Shown: positions 46,201-56,813 of the stretch, one piece after another
Numbering within the stretch: position 1 is the first letter of the stretch
Layout: every line of letters starts with the position of its first letter
Origin: Rhipidocladum racemiflorum
Taxonomy: Eukaryota; Streptophyta; Magnoliopsida; Poales; Poaceae
Reading direction: 5' to 3'
Length of the DNA: 64,000 nt
Assembly (NCBI GenBank): GCA_036346355.1
Contig: CM070578.1
Location: 11,174,501-11,238,500 of the forward strand
Translations under genes and position numbers: made by a program
The notes under the pieces: model-generated
Seen by the model: the letters and a program-made list of their open reading frames with translations, nothing else
What the model was told of the DNA's origin: nothing
Database searches by the model: none

Positions 46201-49200
46201 TTGCCTTGAAAAAGTACTTGCTCTTGGTCTTGAGTTGGATCCTGAGTCAACACTTCTCCTTCGAATCCTTCCGGCACTTCAACGTCTACTCGTAAAGCGT
46301 GCAAATAGCAAATACACAAATAAACACTAGGCAAAAACATCCCAAAACTCCAAATAAAATCCATAAACAGAGAGAACATAATTTTACGGATTTTTAGAAA
46401 CCGGAATAAATCAAATTTGGAGTTAAAACGCATAAAAGTTATGATTATTTAAAGTTTAAATAATCAATTAAATAATTTTACAGAAAAACTTTAGTCCAAA
46501 AATTAAATAAAATTTATATTTAGGTAGATCTTAATTTTATACAAATTTAGAAATTTGAATCACTCAAATCGGAGTTGAAACGCATAAAAGTTATAAGCGT
46601 TTGAAGTTTGAATCTAAATTTGAATCAATATTTCGAATTAATAAATCATTTTCTTTTCGAAATTAATTATTGCGTCGGCATGGACACGCGGCGACCTCAC
46701 GATTGGTCCACGGTGTTTCTTGTCGACGCCAAGACTCGAACGGCTCCACGATGGCGCCAAAGATGACGTCATCATGCCACGTGGCATCACCGGGTGATGA
46801 CACGTGTCATCTTGTCTTTGTGGATCGCCGCGACGGCACGGCTTGGTCCACGGTGAATCCGGTCCACCGGACCGTGTCATCGACATCACGGACCCAGCTT
46901 GTCGGCGGCTTGGGCTCATCTTTGGCCGGCGCGGCGCGGCCGACGCGTGGCCCTCGAGACGCGCCCCGCTGCGTGTCGAGACACGCGCCACGCCGCGAGT
47001 GTACGCAGCTAGAGTACACGTGGCGCTATCCTGGCCGTTGGTTTGAAATCGGCGGCTCGGATTGGATCTAGGCTCGTGTGTTGGAAGCCGGGCGTGGCCG
47101 ATCGTGGGCCGTTGGATCTTAATCCAACGGTCGAATCCGATCTGGGTTCCGAGGTTTTGGTTACACGTGGCTCACCTGGATCGTTGGATTTCGATCGGAC
47201 GGTTGGCGTGCTTGGGGTTGGCGATGGTGTTCTTGGCGGCTAACCCGTCGAGTCGAAGCGACCTCCCACAGCGTTTGGCGTCTCCGGTGAAGTAGTGCTA
47301 CTCCCAGGCGCGCCTCGTCCTTGCGGTCTCGGATCGGCCACCAACACGACGGAGAAGCGGTGGGCGGCGCGAGCAACGCCAAAACCCTAAATTAACCACT
47401 AATCAACTCGGCGAGGAATCGTGAGCACGGAGGAGCTCTCCGAGTGGCGGCTAGGGCAAAGTGCGCCGCGGTGGCGGTGATCCTCGGAGCACGCGCTCAC
47501 GCCTTAAATCTGGCTCAGGCGTCGAGATCGCCACGGTTTCCATGGCGAGGCCGATGCGGCGGCGGAGTCCGGCTTCCGGACCGCAGCGGCGGCAGCGGCT
47601 CAATCCTAGCGATCCCAGCGGCACGACCAGGCGGCCCGCGATCGCTACCGAACGCGAGCGGGTTCGACTTCGGTCTCGACTAGAGCGGCGTGGCGCCAAT
47701 CACAGCCGTTGGATCTTGATCCAACGGTCGCGTAACTAGGGTTGAAGCGAGCGGGTTCGGCTCGACCACGTGGCTTCGGTCGGACTCGAACTCGAGTCGA
47801 CTCGGGCTCGATCGGATGAACACGATACAAACCCACTCGCATTTTCCAAATGATTTAATATTTAAAATAATTCCCGATAATTCATTTAATTCATTAAAAA
47901 TAGCAAAATACTGGAAAAATTCGGAAAAATTACGGAAAATATTTTGGATCATTTTGGACTCAAATAAAATATTTCCAACAAAATTTTATTTGCAAAATCA
48001 AATTCTTTAATTATTTCAAAATGGAATAAATTCAAATAAATTCCAAATAAATCCAAATAAATTCCAGAAAATTCCAAAAATTCACCAAAGTGCCAAATCA
48101 CACATGAATTCAAGAAAAGCAAAATTTTTGGGGTGTTACAGATGACACAACAGTTGCCTTGTTTCAAAACGATAAAGCATATAAGTCAAATTGCCATCAC
48201 CCATCCAATAATTCAGATATCAGTTTATAGAAGAAAGCTCACTGGCCAAATAAATATAACCATAACAGCACAACCCATGGTACTAGACAATAGAAGGACA
48301 GTAGATAAAGATAGCAAGCCACTTAACAATTCAACATTTCTTGTTCTCTGCTGAATGCTATACATCATTTCATTATACTTAAAAACTGGTGAAAAACAGC
48401 TAAGTTTAGTGAGTTACAGTGGAATTGAATGATCCATACAATGGAAAGAAAAGAAGAAAGCCTTTGAACATGACATTCAATCACTGGTTTACGGTAATGA
48501 TTTATAAAATTCATTTGGTCAAAGCTATAGGCTGCAAACATAGATCAATTAGGACTAGTGCTACCGGATCATATAATGCACAACAATGGAGTAACTTCAT
48601 CAGGCTAAACAAACGCCCATCAAAATATAGTAATTACCTGGGTAGTAATCAAGATATGACAGTCCAATTGCCCCTGTGGCATAGCGCTTGGATGCACTTC
48701 TTAAGTGTCTTTGTCTGCTCACAGGCTTTCGGTCAGTGGCTTTGCTCAGAAGCTCTTTATATTCATTTTGGTCATATGGCTGACTTAGAACAGCATTAAG
48801 TTTTTCATCAAATGTAGAGGGACCACCACAACTAAGTGCAAGAGGTGCTCCTTGATCATCATCGCATGCCTGGACCCAAAAGGCAAGCTATAGAATAAAG
48901 ACAGCATCATTTAAAGAAATAACCCACAGAAATTAAGCATAAATATAGCTCACGTTTAAATCACAAGATTCAGTATAAGGTACAAGTCCATGCTCGTCTG
49001 TGCAGATTACATTCTGACTATCAACATTGTCTGAAGCAGGCCCATCCATCTCATGTTTGGATGTAATATTATCAGACTGTCCAAGTCCATCTTCATCTAT
49101 ACGCATATCATTCTCTCCCTCAATGTTTTTAGGTGCAACCATCGAAGGTTCTCGTTCATTTGTCGAACTGCCAGTTCTCAATTCATCATATCCAGCAGGT

Positions 49201-49673
49201 GTCTCCTCTTCTTGCTCATATACAATGGTAACGCCTGGTTCTAGCTCAACAACCATAAAACCATCCTTGATCTTCACAAGGCTCAGAAATGCTGCATAAG
49301 ATTCATCAATTGCTGGGTTTTTCTTCACAGATGTTCTTGGTAAAAAGGAATGACCCACATTTTTATTGGCAGCCGTGCCTGATGTTACACCTGGTCGCTT
49401 GCCGTTTGGACCAAGCGAACTATTGGGGACATTTGTGCCATATTTGGCCTTTGCGTCTCCATAGAACATATCATCCTCTTCATACCTTATGGAAGCAGGC
49501 ATGCCATGGTCCCCATTTGGCACATCAAAGACATAGGTCTTCCCATCTTCGCTTAGATGTTCCAAGAAAAATTTGTAAGATGGGTCTATTTCTGAAACAT
49601 CTTCACCAATTAAACTGTCAAACACCTTGTTCTTGTTGCATGATGATCCGTTCGCCATTTTCTGGGTCTTCAT
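34244..49673 (-). CDS. Conserved plant protein of unknown function, four coding exons
   Basis: Coding exons on the minus strand are 49673-48954, 48869-48638, 35127-35048 and 34381-34244. All junctions are GT...AG, and phases (0, 1, 0) join into one 389-residue frame of 1170 bases including the stop. The first exon starts MKTQKMANGSSC with AG directly before the ATG, so translation could also begin at the second Met (49658). Two related blocks, DPSYKFFLEHLSEDGKTYVF and DESYAAFLSLVKIKDGFMVV, suggest an internal duplication. Later exons give RHLRSASKRYATGAIGLSYL, RRLSLLRKFFFWLE and a C-terminus rich in Glu and Gln (EPEQQPMLALEML). No enzyme motif, membrane segment or signal peptide is seen. Intron 2 of the coding part holds a 12.8-kb retrotransposon but its splice sites are intact, so the gene may still be expressed. 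Confidence 0.85.
35329..38791 (-). repeat. Left (3') LTR of the Tekay element
   Basis: This 3463-bp repeat is non-coding. The CCGTTGGATCTTGATCCAAC palindrome and two relatives occur in its GC-rich half (37740-38385). It differs from the right LTR by many 1-4 base changes, often at CG. Confidence 0.95.
38792..43250 (-). pseudogene. Tekay gag-pol remnant
   Basis: Read from right to left: gag begins MRTHPPTFSGNANPLEADDW (43239) and continues as MKGLNSGLQVGLITHTFPDF (42859). A zinc-knuckle-like YNRNEP near 42520 has Arg where Cys is expected. Protease has TVLFDSGAS near 42065 and LDVILGMDRYP near 41860. RT has MCIDYRALNEVTVKNKYPLP near 41430 and an intact FIDDIL at 41139-41123. RNase H starts FLGMAGYYRRFIEGFSTIAK near 40880. 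Integrase has the zinc region with CGVCRRVKAMHRETG near 39935, EEIGMDFI, and HPQTD. The tail has ATWESQEDLKKEFPNLF near 38860, resembling the divergent chromodomain of this lineage. Frame changes throughout make it non-coding as one protein. Confidence 0.88.
42093..42333. mobile_element. Stowaway MITE
   Basis: The 241-bp element has near-perfect terminal repeats CTCCCTCCGTTTC and GAAACGGAGGGAG extending inward over TTTTTATAAGGC and GGTTTCGTTAGGACAAGAC. TA is duplicated at 42091-42092 and 42334-42335. This is the standard Tc1/mariner-type Stowaway form. It sits about 20 bases upstream of the protease DSG codons of the Tekay element and so interrupts its coding region. Confidence 0.95.
43858..44584 (-). 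pseudogene. Extra sense ORF between primer site and gag in the Tekay element
   Basis: About 1.4 kb lies between the primer-binding site (44672) and gag (43239), more than gag alone needs. It encodes, in two overlapping minus-strand frames (44584-44135 and 44241-43858), a protein with GDFEKPQYQVEVIRQAGLIK and RAQAIARYTPDRQEIYNAR, then a coiled coil (TSKELQKARKEITTEKNRWR, LLRRIDELEMTLYGL). The frame must shift near 44230. An AG before ATGGAGGAAGAG (about 44463) suggests a spliced or internal start. I do not recognise a known domain. It is in the same orientation as gag, unlike the Tat antisense ORF. Confidence 0.55.
44655..44674 (-). other. Primer-binding site of the Tekay element
   Basis: GCTCTGATACCA at 44661-44672 is the reverse complement of TGGTATCAGAGC, the site for initiator methionine tRNA, placed next to the right LTR. 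It sets the orientation. Confidence 0.9.
44677..48140 (-). repeat. Right (5') LTR of the Tekay element
   Basis: This 3464-bp repeat begins TGTCGGGACCCCGAATTTGC on the plus strand and ends TTTTGGGGTGTTACA. It pairs with 35329-38791. Confidence 0.95.
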
Positions 49674-50222
49674 CTGGCAGATTCCCTAGAAATTCAAGAA
49701 GGGTTATATTATATGCATCAACAATCAGTCAATCAGTAAGTACCGTAAAATCCAGAGAGCAATAGGCAGGCGATTCTTGCATGCAACCTACACGGAGACA
49801 TCCTAATGCTAGGCAACTGCATCCTGTGAGTCAACAAAAAAACCCAATGGCACTAACTAGAGTACCATGGCAACAAAGAAGATCCATTCAGTGCCTACTC
49901 CGAATTCTGATCACTCAGATTGAACCAACACTTTCTAGAGAGCACACAATGCTGAAGCAAAATTTGCACTACTGATGTATTGTGATTACAAAGCTGTGTA
50001 CCAGAATGAACATCATGCCCAGATGTCCATCTTGTCTCCAGCAATGTGTACCAACTAGATCACCCTAAAAGATTTGAGTCGGAAGTGTAAAAGTAACCAA
50101 GAAAGCACAAGGAGACCAATCGCCAAATCCTGAATCGAACACTACAGCACAGAAATATCTGCACTGTGCAGAGCAAGATTTGGAGAAGCAGAAGGCGATA
50201 AAAAGAGCAGAGTGGTCCTCAC

Positions 50223-50640
50223 CCGGGTAGCCTTTTCTTTTCTTTTTTCTATGGTGGCACGGGGTTTACTGCCGAGAGGAACTGGGCATTTCCCGAAGGA
50301 TGCTTGGATCAGCTGCTCGAGTGTCGCGGCGGCCTATGTGGCAGAACGGGATGGCGGTGCAGCGGCCAAGGAGTGGAGTGGAGCAGGCAGCAAAGAGTGG
50401 CGTTGGCTGGAGCAGGCAGCGGCGCGGGCAGAGCCGGCGACTACGAGGGGCGGCAGCAGCCGTGGCGTAATCAGTGTGGGGGACGGCGGCGGCAGCAGGT
50501 GGCAGTCCTCAGCGAACCTGGCGGAGAGGTGTGATCGGTACAGAGCGCCGTCGCCTTCTGCGGCCGGGAACATCAGGGTTGATCGGATGGATGGCGAAGG
50601 CAGAAAAGCACGCTGTTTCCTACTTTTTTTTCGTTTTCCT
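50223..50640 (-). other. Probable 5' UTR exon of the unknown gene
   Basis: A GC-rich block upstream of the coding exons ends on the minus strand at CCCGG, followed by GTGAGGACC, a good donor (50222). The matching acceptor would be the AG directly before the ATG at 49673. The block holds a 79-codon upstream frame (50573-50334) that ends before the donor, so it is either a uORF or chance. A TATA-like TATTTATAG lies near 50725 on the minus strand. Confidence 0.5.
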
Positions 50641-50649
50641 ACCTGAGTG

Positions 50650-51857
50650 AGGACAGGACTGAGGAAGCCGTAAGCACACGGTTATTTTTCGAGGTCACTG
50701 GCTAAATAGGGTGCTTTGCTATAAATAAAAAGAATATTATATTATTATAGTGAGTTGGTTGATGTTATTGGAATTAATCTAATACATGTTCTTGGCTTTG
50801 TTTTCACCCTCAGTCGAGCTCCGACCAATCTGATGTTGTATCTCTGCCGTCGCTGTCCTCAACCTACACCGCATACAGTCGAACTTATTTGTAACTCATA
50901 TCATGATATTGAAGTTATTTTGCTTGTTGGAAATTGATTTTTCTATTTTTTTTTTTTGTTAGAGGTTTTTAAGAAGGTGTAATTTGTTTATTATTAAATG
51001 GTTTTTTCTATTTTTTGTTATAGATTTTTCTGAGTGTGACTTACCGTCACCACCATTACCACTAACTCTTCTTTTTTAAGTAGTAAAGATACAACAACAC
51101 GTGCACACACCGTCATATACGCATGCACATAAATAAGTATGCCATGCATGTACACGATCACACGTGTGAAAACACATACATGCACACATTTATAGATACA
51201 AAGACCAAGGATAAAAACATCTCATGGAGCATGAGTATACATTATTTGTAGTAAAACTCACTTGATTTCCCTCTGTTTCTTCGATTGTGTGTGAATAGTT
51301 AGTAAAACTCACTTGATACATTTATAAAACTCATTTGCTTCCCATTTGTAGTTTTGAGTTTTTTTTTTTGCTGGCCTAGAGTTTTTTGTTTGATTTAGTT
51401 GTTAGGCCGTTTCTTGGCCTAGTTGTACTGTGAACTTTGTTTTTTTTTCTTTCCCTCTTTAGTGCATCGATAAAGCTCTGCCTATTCTTTCGGGAAAAAA
51501 AATTTTCTCTAGCTTTTGCTAATGTAGAGAGACAAGATATATTAAAATCGTGGAGAATTGTGACCATAGAAAAATTTATCACTTCTGAACATGTAAAAAC
51601 ATCTCCAATGTAAAGATGTTGCTTAAGATGGTTCTTAGAAGAGAAAAGGTATGCCACATCACCCAGCATCCATCCAAGAGTCAGAGAGTCTTCGATGCCC
51701 GATCTCCTTATGTTGATGATCCAAAAATCTCACAGGAATTCCAACAGGTCATCGTATGCTCTTACCGGCTATAACATTTATTTTAGAATCTAGGCTGTTC
51801 TTGGTAGGTTGCGATTTAACTTGGAACCTTGCAACAAACCTTTACCCCTTCTCTAAG
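50650..51857. other. AT-rich intergenic sequence
   Basis: No gene, paired terminal repeats or LTR is recognised. CA-rich short repeats occur around 51095-51190. Confidence 0.45.
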
Positions 51858-52150
51858 AACAAGTATAATAGCAAAGTTCACTACTTACTGCCTTACTCCA
51901 TCTCTCATCTAGATTAAGCAATAAAGTTAGCATGTACAATAAACATCTTTAAATATTATTTCTAGATGATGTACAATAACTATCTCTTCTCCTTTGTACA
52001 TAACTAATCTATCTTGTTTCCCATACCACGCTGCCTCTTGCATAAGAGTCAGCTCTGTTCTCTCTCCTCTTTTCTCACTTTTCCACGTGAACAAAGTTGA
52101 TATGTACAATCTTAGACAAAGCGGAGGTGGCTTTATTGTACATGCCCTAT
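51858..52150. mobile_element. MITE-like element with repeated ATGTACAATA
   Basis: The left end, AACAAGTATAATAGC, resembles the reversed right end, GCATGTACAATAAAGCC. Further ATGTACAATA copies occur inside (near 51931, 51969, 52102). There is no coding. Terminal bases and target duplication are not resolved, so the superfamily is open. Confidence 0.4.
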
Positions 52151-52290
52151 TGCACAGACATGATTCTTCAAGAAATCAATGAGGTGGAAGTATTTTATTA
52201 GTGCCATCTTCAAGCACGAAACACAAAGATAGTCACAACTTAGCTAAGGACGGAATGAGGTGCCTTAGGGCTAGTATGGACCATTGGATC

Positions 52291-52492
52291 TGTTAGGAGA
52301 TATTTACGGTGCCTCAATATCCTAATTTACCATATATTTAGATTCTTTATCTTCTACGATTCGAAATCCTAATTGGCTATATAAAGCCACCCCATGTAGT
52401 TGTAATCTTTGAACCGAAATAGTGCATCTTCGTCTTCATGGTGTTTTTTCCCGCAAAAGGTTTCCATGTAAAAAATCTCGTCTAACCTAACA
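52291..52492 (+). repeat. Short copia-type LTR with primer site
   Basis: The segment runs from TGTTAGGAGATATTTACGG to TCTAACCTAACA and contains a TATA-like GGCTATATAAAGCC. It is followed directly by AGTGGTATAAGAGC, one base off the initiator-Met site TGGTATCAGAGC. This is a 5' LTR plus primer site of a small copia-like element. GC-rich sequence after it (to 52806, and again 54423-54540) is probably its interior. No 3' LTR is seen. Confidence 0.65.
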
Positions 52493-53526
52493 AGTGGTAT
52501 AAGAGCGCACCTGGTTCCGATCTACATCACCGTCGCCATCTTCGCTCCCAGCAACGTCGGGACCAGACAATCCGTGCCATCGACGACCTCAGCTGCACGT
52601 CAGCCCGCACCCATCGCACTCAGTCGCCTCAGCCGATCGCCCTCTTGCAAACATTGTCTCGGCTTCGCACCGGCCTACCGATCGCCGGCTCCATCGACTG
52701 GCCCCGACCCCGTGCCCCTTCGCGCAATGCCCCGACCAACAGCGCCATCGGCCACCGGTTAGCCTGCCTCCGCCCGAGCCTCCGTTTGTCGCCGGTGCCC
52801 GTGCTCCCCACTGCTAGGGGTGGGCATTCGGTTAAATCGGTCTTTTCGGTTCGGTTTTTTCGGTTTTAAAATATTTCAGTTTTTGAGAACTGAAAACCGA
52901 ACCGAATCGAAAAAAATCAAATACCGAAACCGACTTAAACGAATTAATTCGGTTCGGTTATTCGGTTCACCGAAAATTCCCACCCCAAGACAAACTGACG
53001 GACACCACAGCCAGTAGCAGCGTCAGAGGGACAACAGGCAAAAGAAGCGTAACGTACTTATCCAACAAATTGGCTCCTATTGAACATAGTTTAAGAGCAT
53101 AAACTAGTGAGCAAATGATCAAGCAGCAACGACGCTCCTATTGCGCATAGTTTACACATGAATACATGATCATGCAGTTGTCTATAACAGCATGAACTAA
53201 TTGGCCGATTGGCAGCACTAGTCAAGCAAGCAAACCAAACAAAATCAAACCCAACCCACCCAACCCACCCAACCTGGAGTCCAAAGCTACACTGTCTAAT
53301 GGACTTAACGGAGTAATACTAATACCAATTGACTTAAGGAGAAATACTGACACCAATTCCCAGCACATTAAACAAAAAAAAAGCAACTGAATTGAGCACG
53401 ATTTCCTCTCGATCTACAGCTAACTGCACCAAAATCAGCCAGATCGCCCGCTCCGGTGATTCGAATCAGATGAAAACGACAGAGCAAGACACGGGGGAAC
53501 GGCGGAATCGATGGGATGGATCGGAC

Positions 53527-53610
53527 CTGCTGCTGTATCCTGGCGAGATCGTCGGGGGACATGCGGCTCATCTGCTCCTGCGCCAGCCGCAGCATATCCG
53601 GATCCATCAT
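53527..53610 (-). pseudogene. Captured exon 1 of an OEP61-like TPR gene
   Basis: Twenty-eight codons from ATG 53610 give MMDPDMLRLAQEQMSRMSPD followed by DLARIQQQ. A consensus-like donor GTCCGATCC follows at 53526. This matches the N-terminus of the plant TPR-containing chloroplast/ER outer-membrane receptor OEP61 as I recall it (MDPE...LAQDQMSRMTP.DFARIQQQ). The next exon is absent; the sequence runs into intron-like DNA and then the hAT arm. It is a truncated copy inside a transposon, oriented opposite to the element coordinates, and cannot make OEP61. Confidence 0.72.
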
Positions 53611-53998
53611 GGCCCCGCGCCGCCGATCGGTTCGGATCGAAGCACAGCGAGCTCCTCGTCGTCGATTTGGGAATTTGTTAGGAGTTGGCAGGTTTCCCTA
53701 CGTGTCTTTCGCGTTTTGGGAGGGGACGGAGGAGCTCGCCGCCAGCGTGCTGCGCCGACTCTGCATTCCACTCCCGACTCGCCACTGCAGCGAGAGAGAG
53801 AAGGGTCGTGGAGTGGTGAGGGTGGTGGAGGGAGGCGAGGAGGCGGCGGGAGGCGAGGGGGGCGGGGGGAGCCACGCCTGGGAGAGGGAGGGATGCGGCG
53901 GAGGGCTGGGGCGAGGGAGGAGCCGTGAGTTGGGGGAGGAAGCGGCCGGCCGGCTGCTCGCGGGGAGAGGGAGGGAGGCGACGACTGGCGGGGGTGAG

Positions 53999-54165
53999 CA
54001 GGGGCGGAGCTAGCCCAGGCTCAAACCCCAGGCTGGATCAATTGATCTTAGATTAAATATCTATTTTCAATGATTTTTCAATAGTTTTTTGTAAAATTTT
54101 AGTGGGCTTTCGGTACTAGGCCCCGGGCTACAGCCTACTCTGCCCAGGGCCTGGATCCGCCCCTG
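53999..54165. mobile_element. Nested hAT-type MITE
   Basis: The 167-bp element has ends CAGGGGCGGAGCTAG and, reversed, CAGGGGCGGATCCAG. The 8-bp flank GGGGTGAG is duplicated exactly (53991-53998, 54166-54173). It inserted into the captured promoter region of the larger hAT element. Confidence 0.93.
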
Positions 54166-55293
54166 GGGGTGAGAGAGAGAACTGCGCGGGGATGGAGAAG
54201 ACGAGTGAGCGAGTGAGAGGAATGGGAATGGCCGCCGGCTCGGGCTAGAGGCGATTTGGCGATGGATTCGGTTCCAGAAGGGTTATTCGGTTTGTTCGGT
54301 GTCTGAAATGATAAAACCGAACTAAAAACCGAAAACCGAAAAAACTGATTTTTCGGTTAATTCGGTTCGATTTAGCTCGGTTTCTCAGTTTCGGTTAAAA
54401 ATTGTCTACCCCTGCCCACTGCACCAACCACCACCGGTCACCCTCCGACTCATTTGTGCCTCACCCGTGACCGAGCAAACCCGAGAGGAACTCGCCTGTG
54501 AGGCCGTGGCCGAGCAAACCGAGAGAAGTTTTTTTGGCCAATCGTACGTCAATTAGATTCTAGAAGTGGATTTAAGTCCGACTCCAGCTTCTTGAAATCC
54601 GGCTTCCTCATTTTTGTTAGGCCCTGTTTGGGGTGGTTGTAGTTTTTCTGAGAAGCGGCTTTCGACTTAGTTACATGACTGAACGGTTGGACTGAAGAGA
54701 TTTGATGTTTGGCAACCTAGCTTTTAAAATGGTTGTTTTGAATTGAAAAATGTCTGAAATGCCCATGAGTCAAATGACGGCTTGTTTGATGTTGTTTGAA
54801 GGACATACGAGTAGATTTCATTTTTGTTTTGCACGTAACATACGAGTAGATTTCTTTTTTTTGGACGTGAGATGGCTGAACTGCAAAGGCAACTTACAAT
54901 ATATATCTATGTACCCGATACAGTCACAATATTTGTCTATTATAAGCTAAGCTTCAATCAATCTGCAAGGGTCTATGCATATGCCATCATACTTATGTTA
55001 GGTTAGATAGAGGATGTGTCACATGCAAGATGTATGTGCCAGAAAAGAATATTTGGACATGAACATGCACGAACAATTAATGGAATCCTCATCTTCCACC
55101 ATAAACATTTAACCAGTCAAACTAAAACTTTGGGGACTTGAGATACTTATCAAGTACTGTATATAAAACATTACATATATTTGTCTATATGAAATGATAA
55201 AAAAGTAGATTGAACTATCATCATGGTACCAAAGCATCTGCAATAGCTTCACGCACGCTGGCCATGTCAACATCATCGCTAGCAGTCGCAACA

Positions 55294-56292
55294 TCATGTG
55301 CACTTGTGTTTTGGATGTATCCCCATGTTAATCTTCATCCCCATACTAGCAAAATCTATATCAAGTAAAGCACTGTCTCGAATGAAATTATATAAAGTTA
55401 TTGTTGTGATGATAATTTTCTTTTGCTTGACTTCACGGTAACTTGACACATTCAAAGGAATACACCCCTTCATCTTCAAAATACCAAATGCATGCTCGAT
55501 AATATTTTGAAAGGGAGAGTGAAGATAATTGAACATCTCTTTTTTCCCAACCGGTCTACCGCCATTTTGGAATTTCGGTACATGATACCTTTGATTCTTG
55601 TACGGAGCTAGATAACCTTTTTGGTTTGGGTAACCGGAATTCACAAGATAGTACTTTCCTACAATATAAATGAAAAAATAGTAACATTCCATAGTGAGCT
55701 ATAAAATACAAATGTATATGCTTATTAAAAAAATAACAAGTGAAGTACGTTGTGGAGGATATGGAAAATGATCCTTGTACATTACTAATGTATCAAGAAA
55801 TATGCACGTATCATGAGCAGACCCAGGCCATCTAGTGCAAACAAAAGTAAACCTCAAGATGAAAACACAGACAGCCATAACATTTTGACTTGTGTATCCA
55901 TGTCAGTTGAAATGCATAGGTTATTTATCGTGTGGCACCATCACAGGTATGTGCGTCCCATCTATTGCACTAATGGCATTATCGAAATGAGGAGAAAATC
56001 TATCATCTCAAAGTCTAGGATGCACTGAAGAGAAGTGAGGATCTTTGGGCTTTATATTGTCAACATCTAATTTGTACACACGCTCCAATACCTCTCCAAA
56101 CTTCCTATTAACTGTTTCTTTGGAATAACCTGATCGGTCTTTTACTTGTACGATGGATTGAGGAGTTCCACAAGTCCATAAGAACATAGCTAATGCTTCC
56201 TTCGAGCTCACCTCCCTAATTGATTTCAAGTCATAATTGTTGACAAGAGACTCATGAAGTCTGAGAAAAACTAACCTTCGCATTCTAAACAT
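55294..56292 (-). pseudogene. PIF/Harbinger DDE transposase remnant
   Basis: The N-terminal part (56292-56008) reads RLHESLVNNYDL and SSKEALAMFLWTCGTPQSIV, with helix-turn-helix-like SKETVNRKFGEVLERV. The catalytic core has AIDGTHIPVMVPHDK (55972 onward, first Asp), WPGSAHDTCIFLDTL (about 55830, second Asp) and NIIEHAFGILK (about 55510, the Glu). It ends with TLYNFIRDSALLDIDF. Two stop codons interrupt the core near 55925 and 55905, right after HDK and MHFN. All three catalytic residues survive, but the frame is broken. It fits the DDE_Tnp_4 family. Confidence 0.85.
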
Positions 56293-56813
56293 GTCATAAC
56301 AATCTTGTGAGTTTCTAAGTGTGTCCTCTACCTATTGGAGACCCGTCACTGTTGGTATTTTCCTTGAATTCTTGGTATTAGAGTCACCATAATTATTAAA
56401 ACATGCAAATGCATTAGTTGCAACTAGTGACAAGAACAAATTTGGTCATCCATCATCAACATCCACAACAGCCTTATCAATTGAGTCATCGTCACTTGAA
56501 TCAAAAGAACTTGAAGAGCTCATATGGATATTGAAAAGACATAGCATAAGTAACAACATATAAGAACATGACATAATAAGTGAACAACATAATAAATAAT
56601 ACGTAACATAACAATATCGCAAACACATTACATTAATGAACTTTGTTCAACTCAAGTGCATAACATAACATAACACAAATAGGTTCACTAAACGACATAA
56701 CAAAAGATAAATAGGTTTATGACATCACATAAAGGATACATAAATTCAACTATCATAATATAAGTCAAGTATCTAATGCCTCTTCTTCTCCTCCCATGTC
56801 CTCCTAAGCCATC

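Larger units (their letters stand above)
35329..48140 (-). mobile_element. Tekay (Del)-type chromovirus retrotransposon in an intron
   Basis: LTRs are 35329-38791 and 44677-48140 (3463 and 3464 bp), beginning on the minus strand TGTAACACCCCAAAAATTTT and ending GGGGTCCTGACA or GGGTCCCGACA. The target duplication is GACGA (35324-35328) versus GATGA (48141-48145), a single C-to-T difference at a CG site. The initiator-Met primer site lies next to the right LTR, so the element reads on the minus strand, the same as the host gene. Domain order is gag, protease, RT, RNase H, integrase, chromodomain-like tail. All are frameshifted. Long LTRs and the tail point to the Tekay/Del lineage. Confidence 0.93.
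52815..54414. mobile_element. hAT element carrying a captured gene fragment (Pack-hAT)
   Basis: The ends are TAGGGGTGGGCATTCGG and, reversed, CAGGGGTAGACAATTTTT. The flanking 8-bp sequence CCCACTGC is perfectly duplicated at 52807-52814 and 54415-54422. TAGGG and CAGGG ends with 8-bp duplications are the hAT signature. Both arms (about 200 bases each) are dense in CGGTT and AACCG. The 1600-bp interior has no transposase. Instead it contains minus-strand host gene sequence: promoter/5' UTR, exon 1 and part of intron 1 of an OEP61-like gene. A second, smaller hAT MITE is nested at 53999-54165. It inserted into copia remnants. Confidence 0.9.

Noticed and set aside
50212..50646. 144-codon plus-strand frame upstream of the unknown gene
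   Set aside because: It is the antisense of a GC-rich 5' UTR exon whose donor reads correctly on the minus strand; no domain on plus.
52574..52869. Coding frames after the copia primer site
   Set aside because: No gag motif is recognisable and the hAT element interrupts them at 52815; left as element interior.
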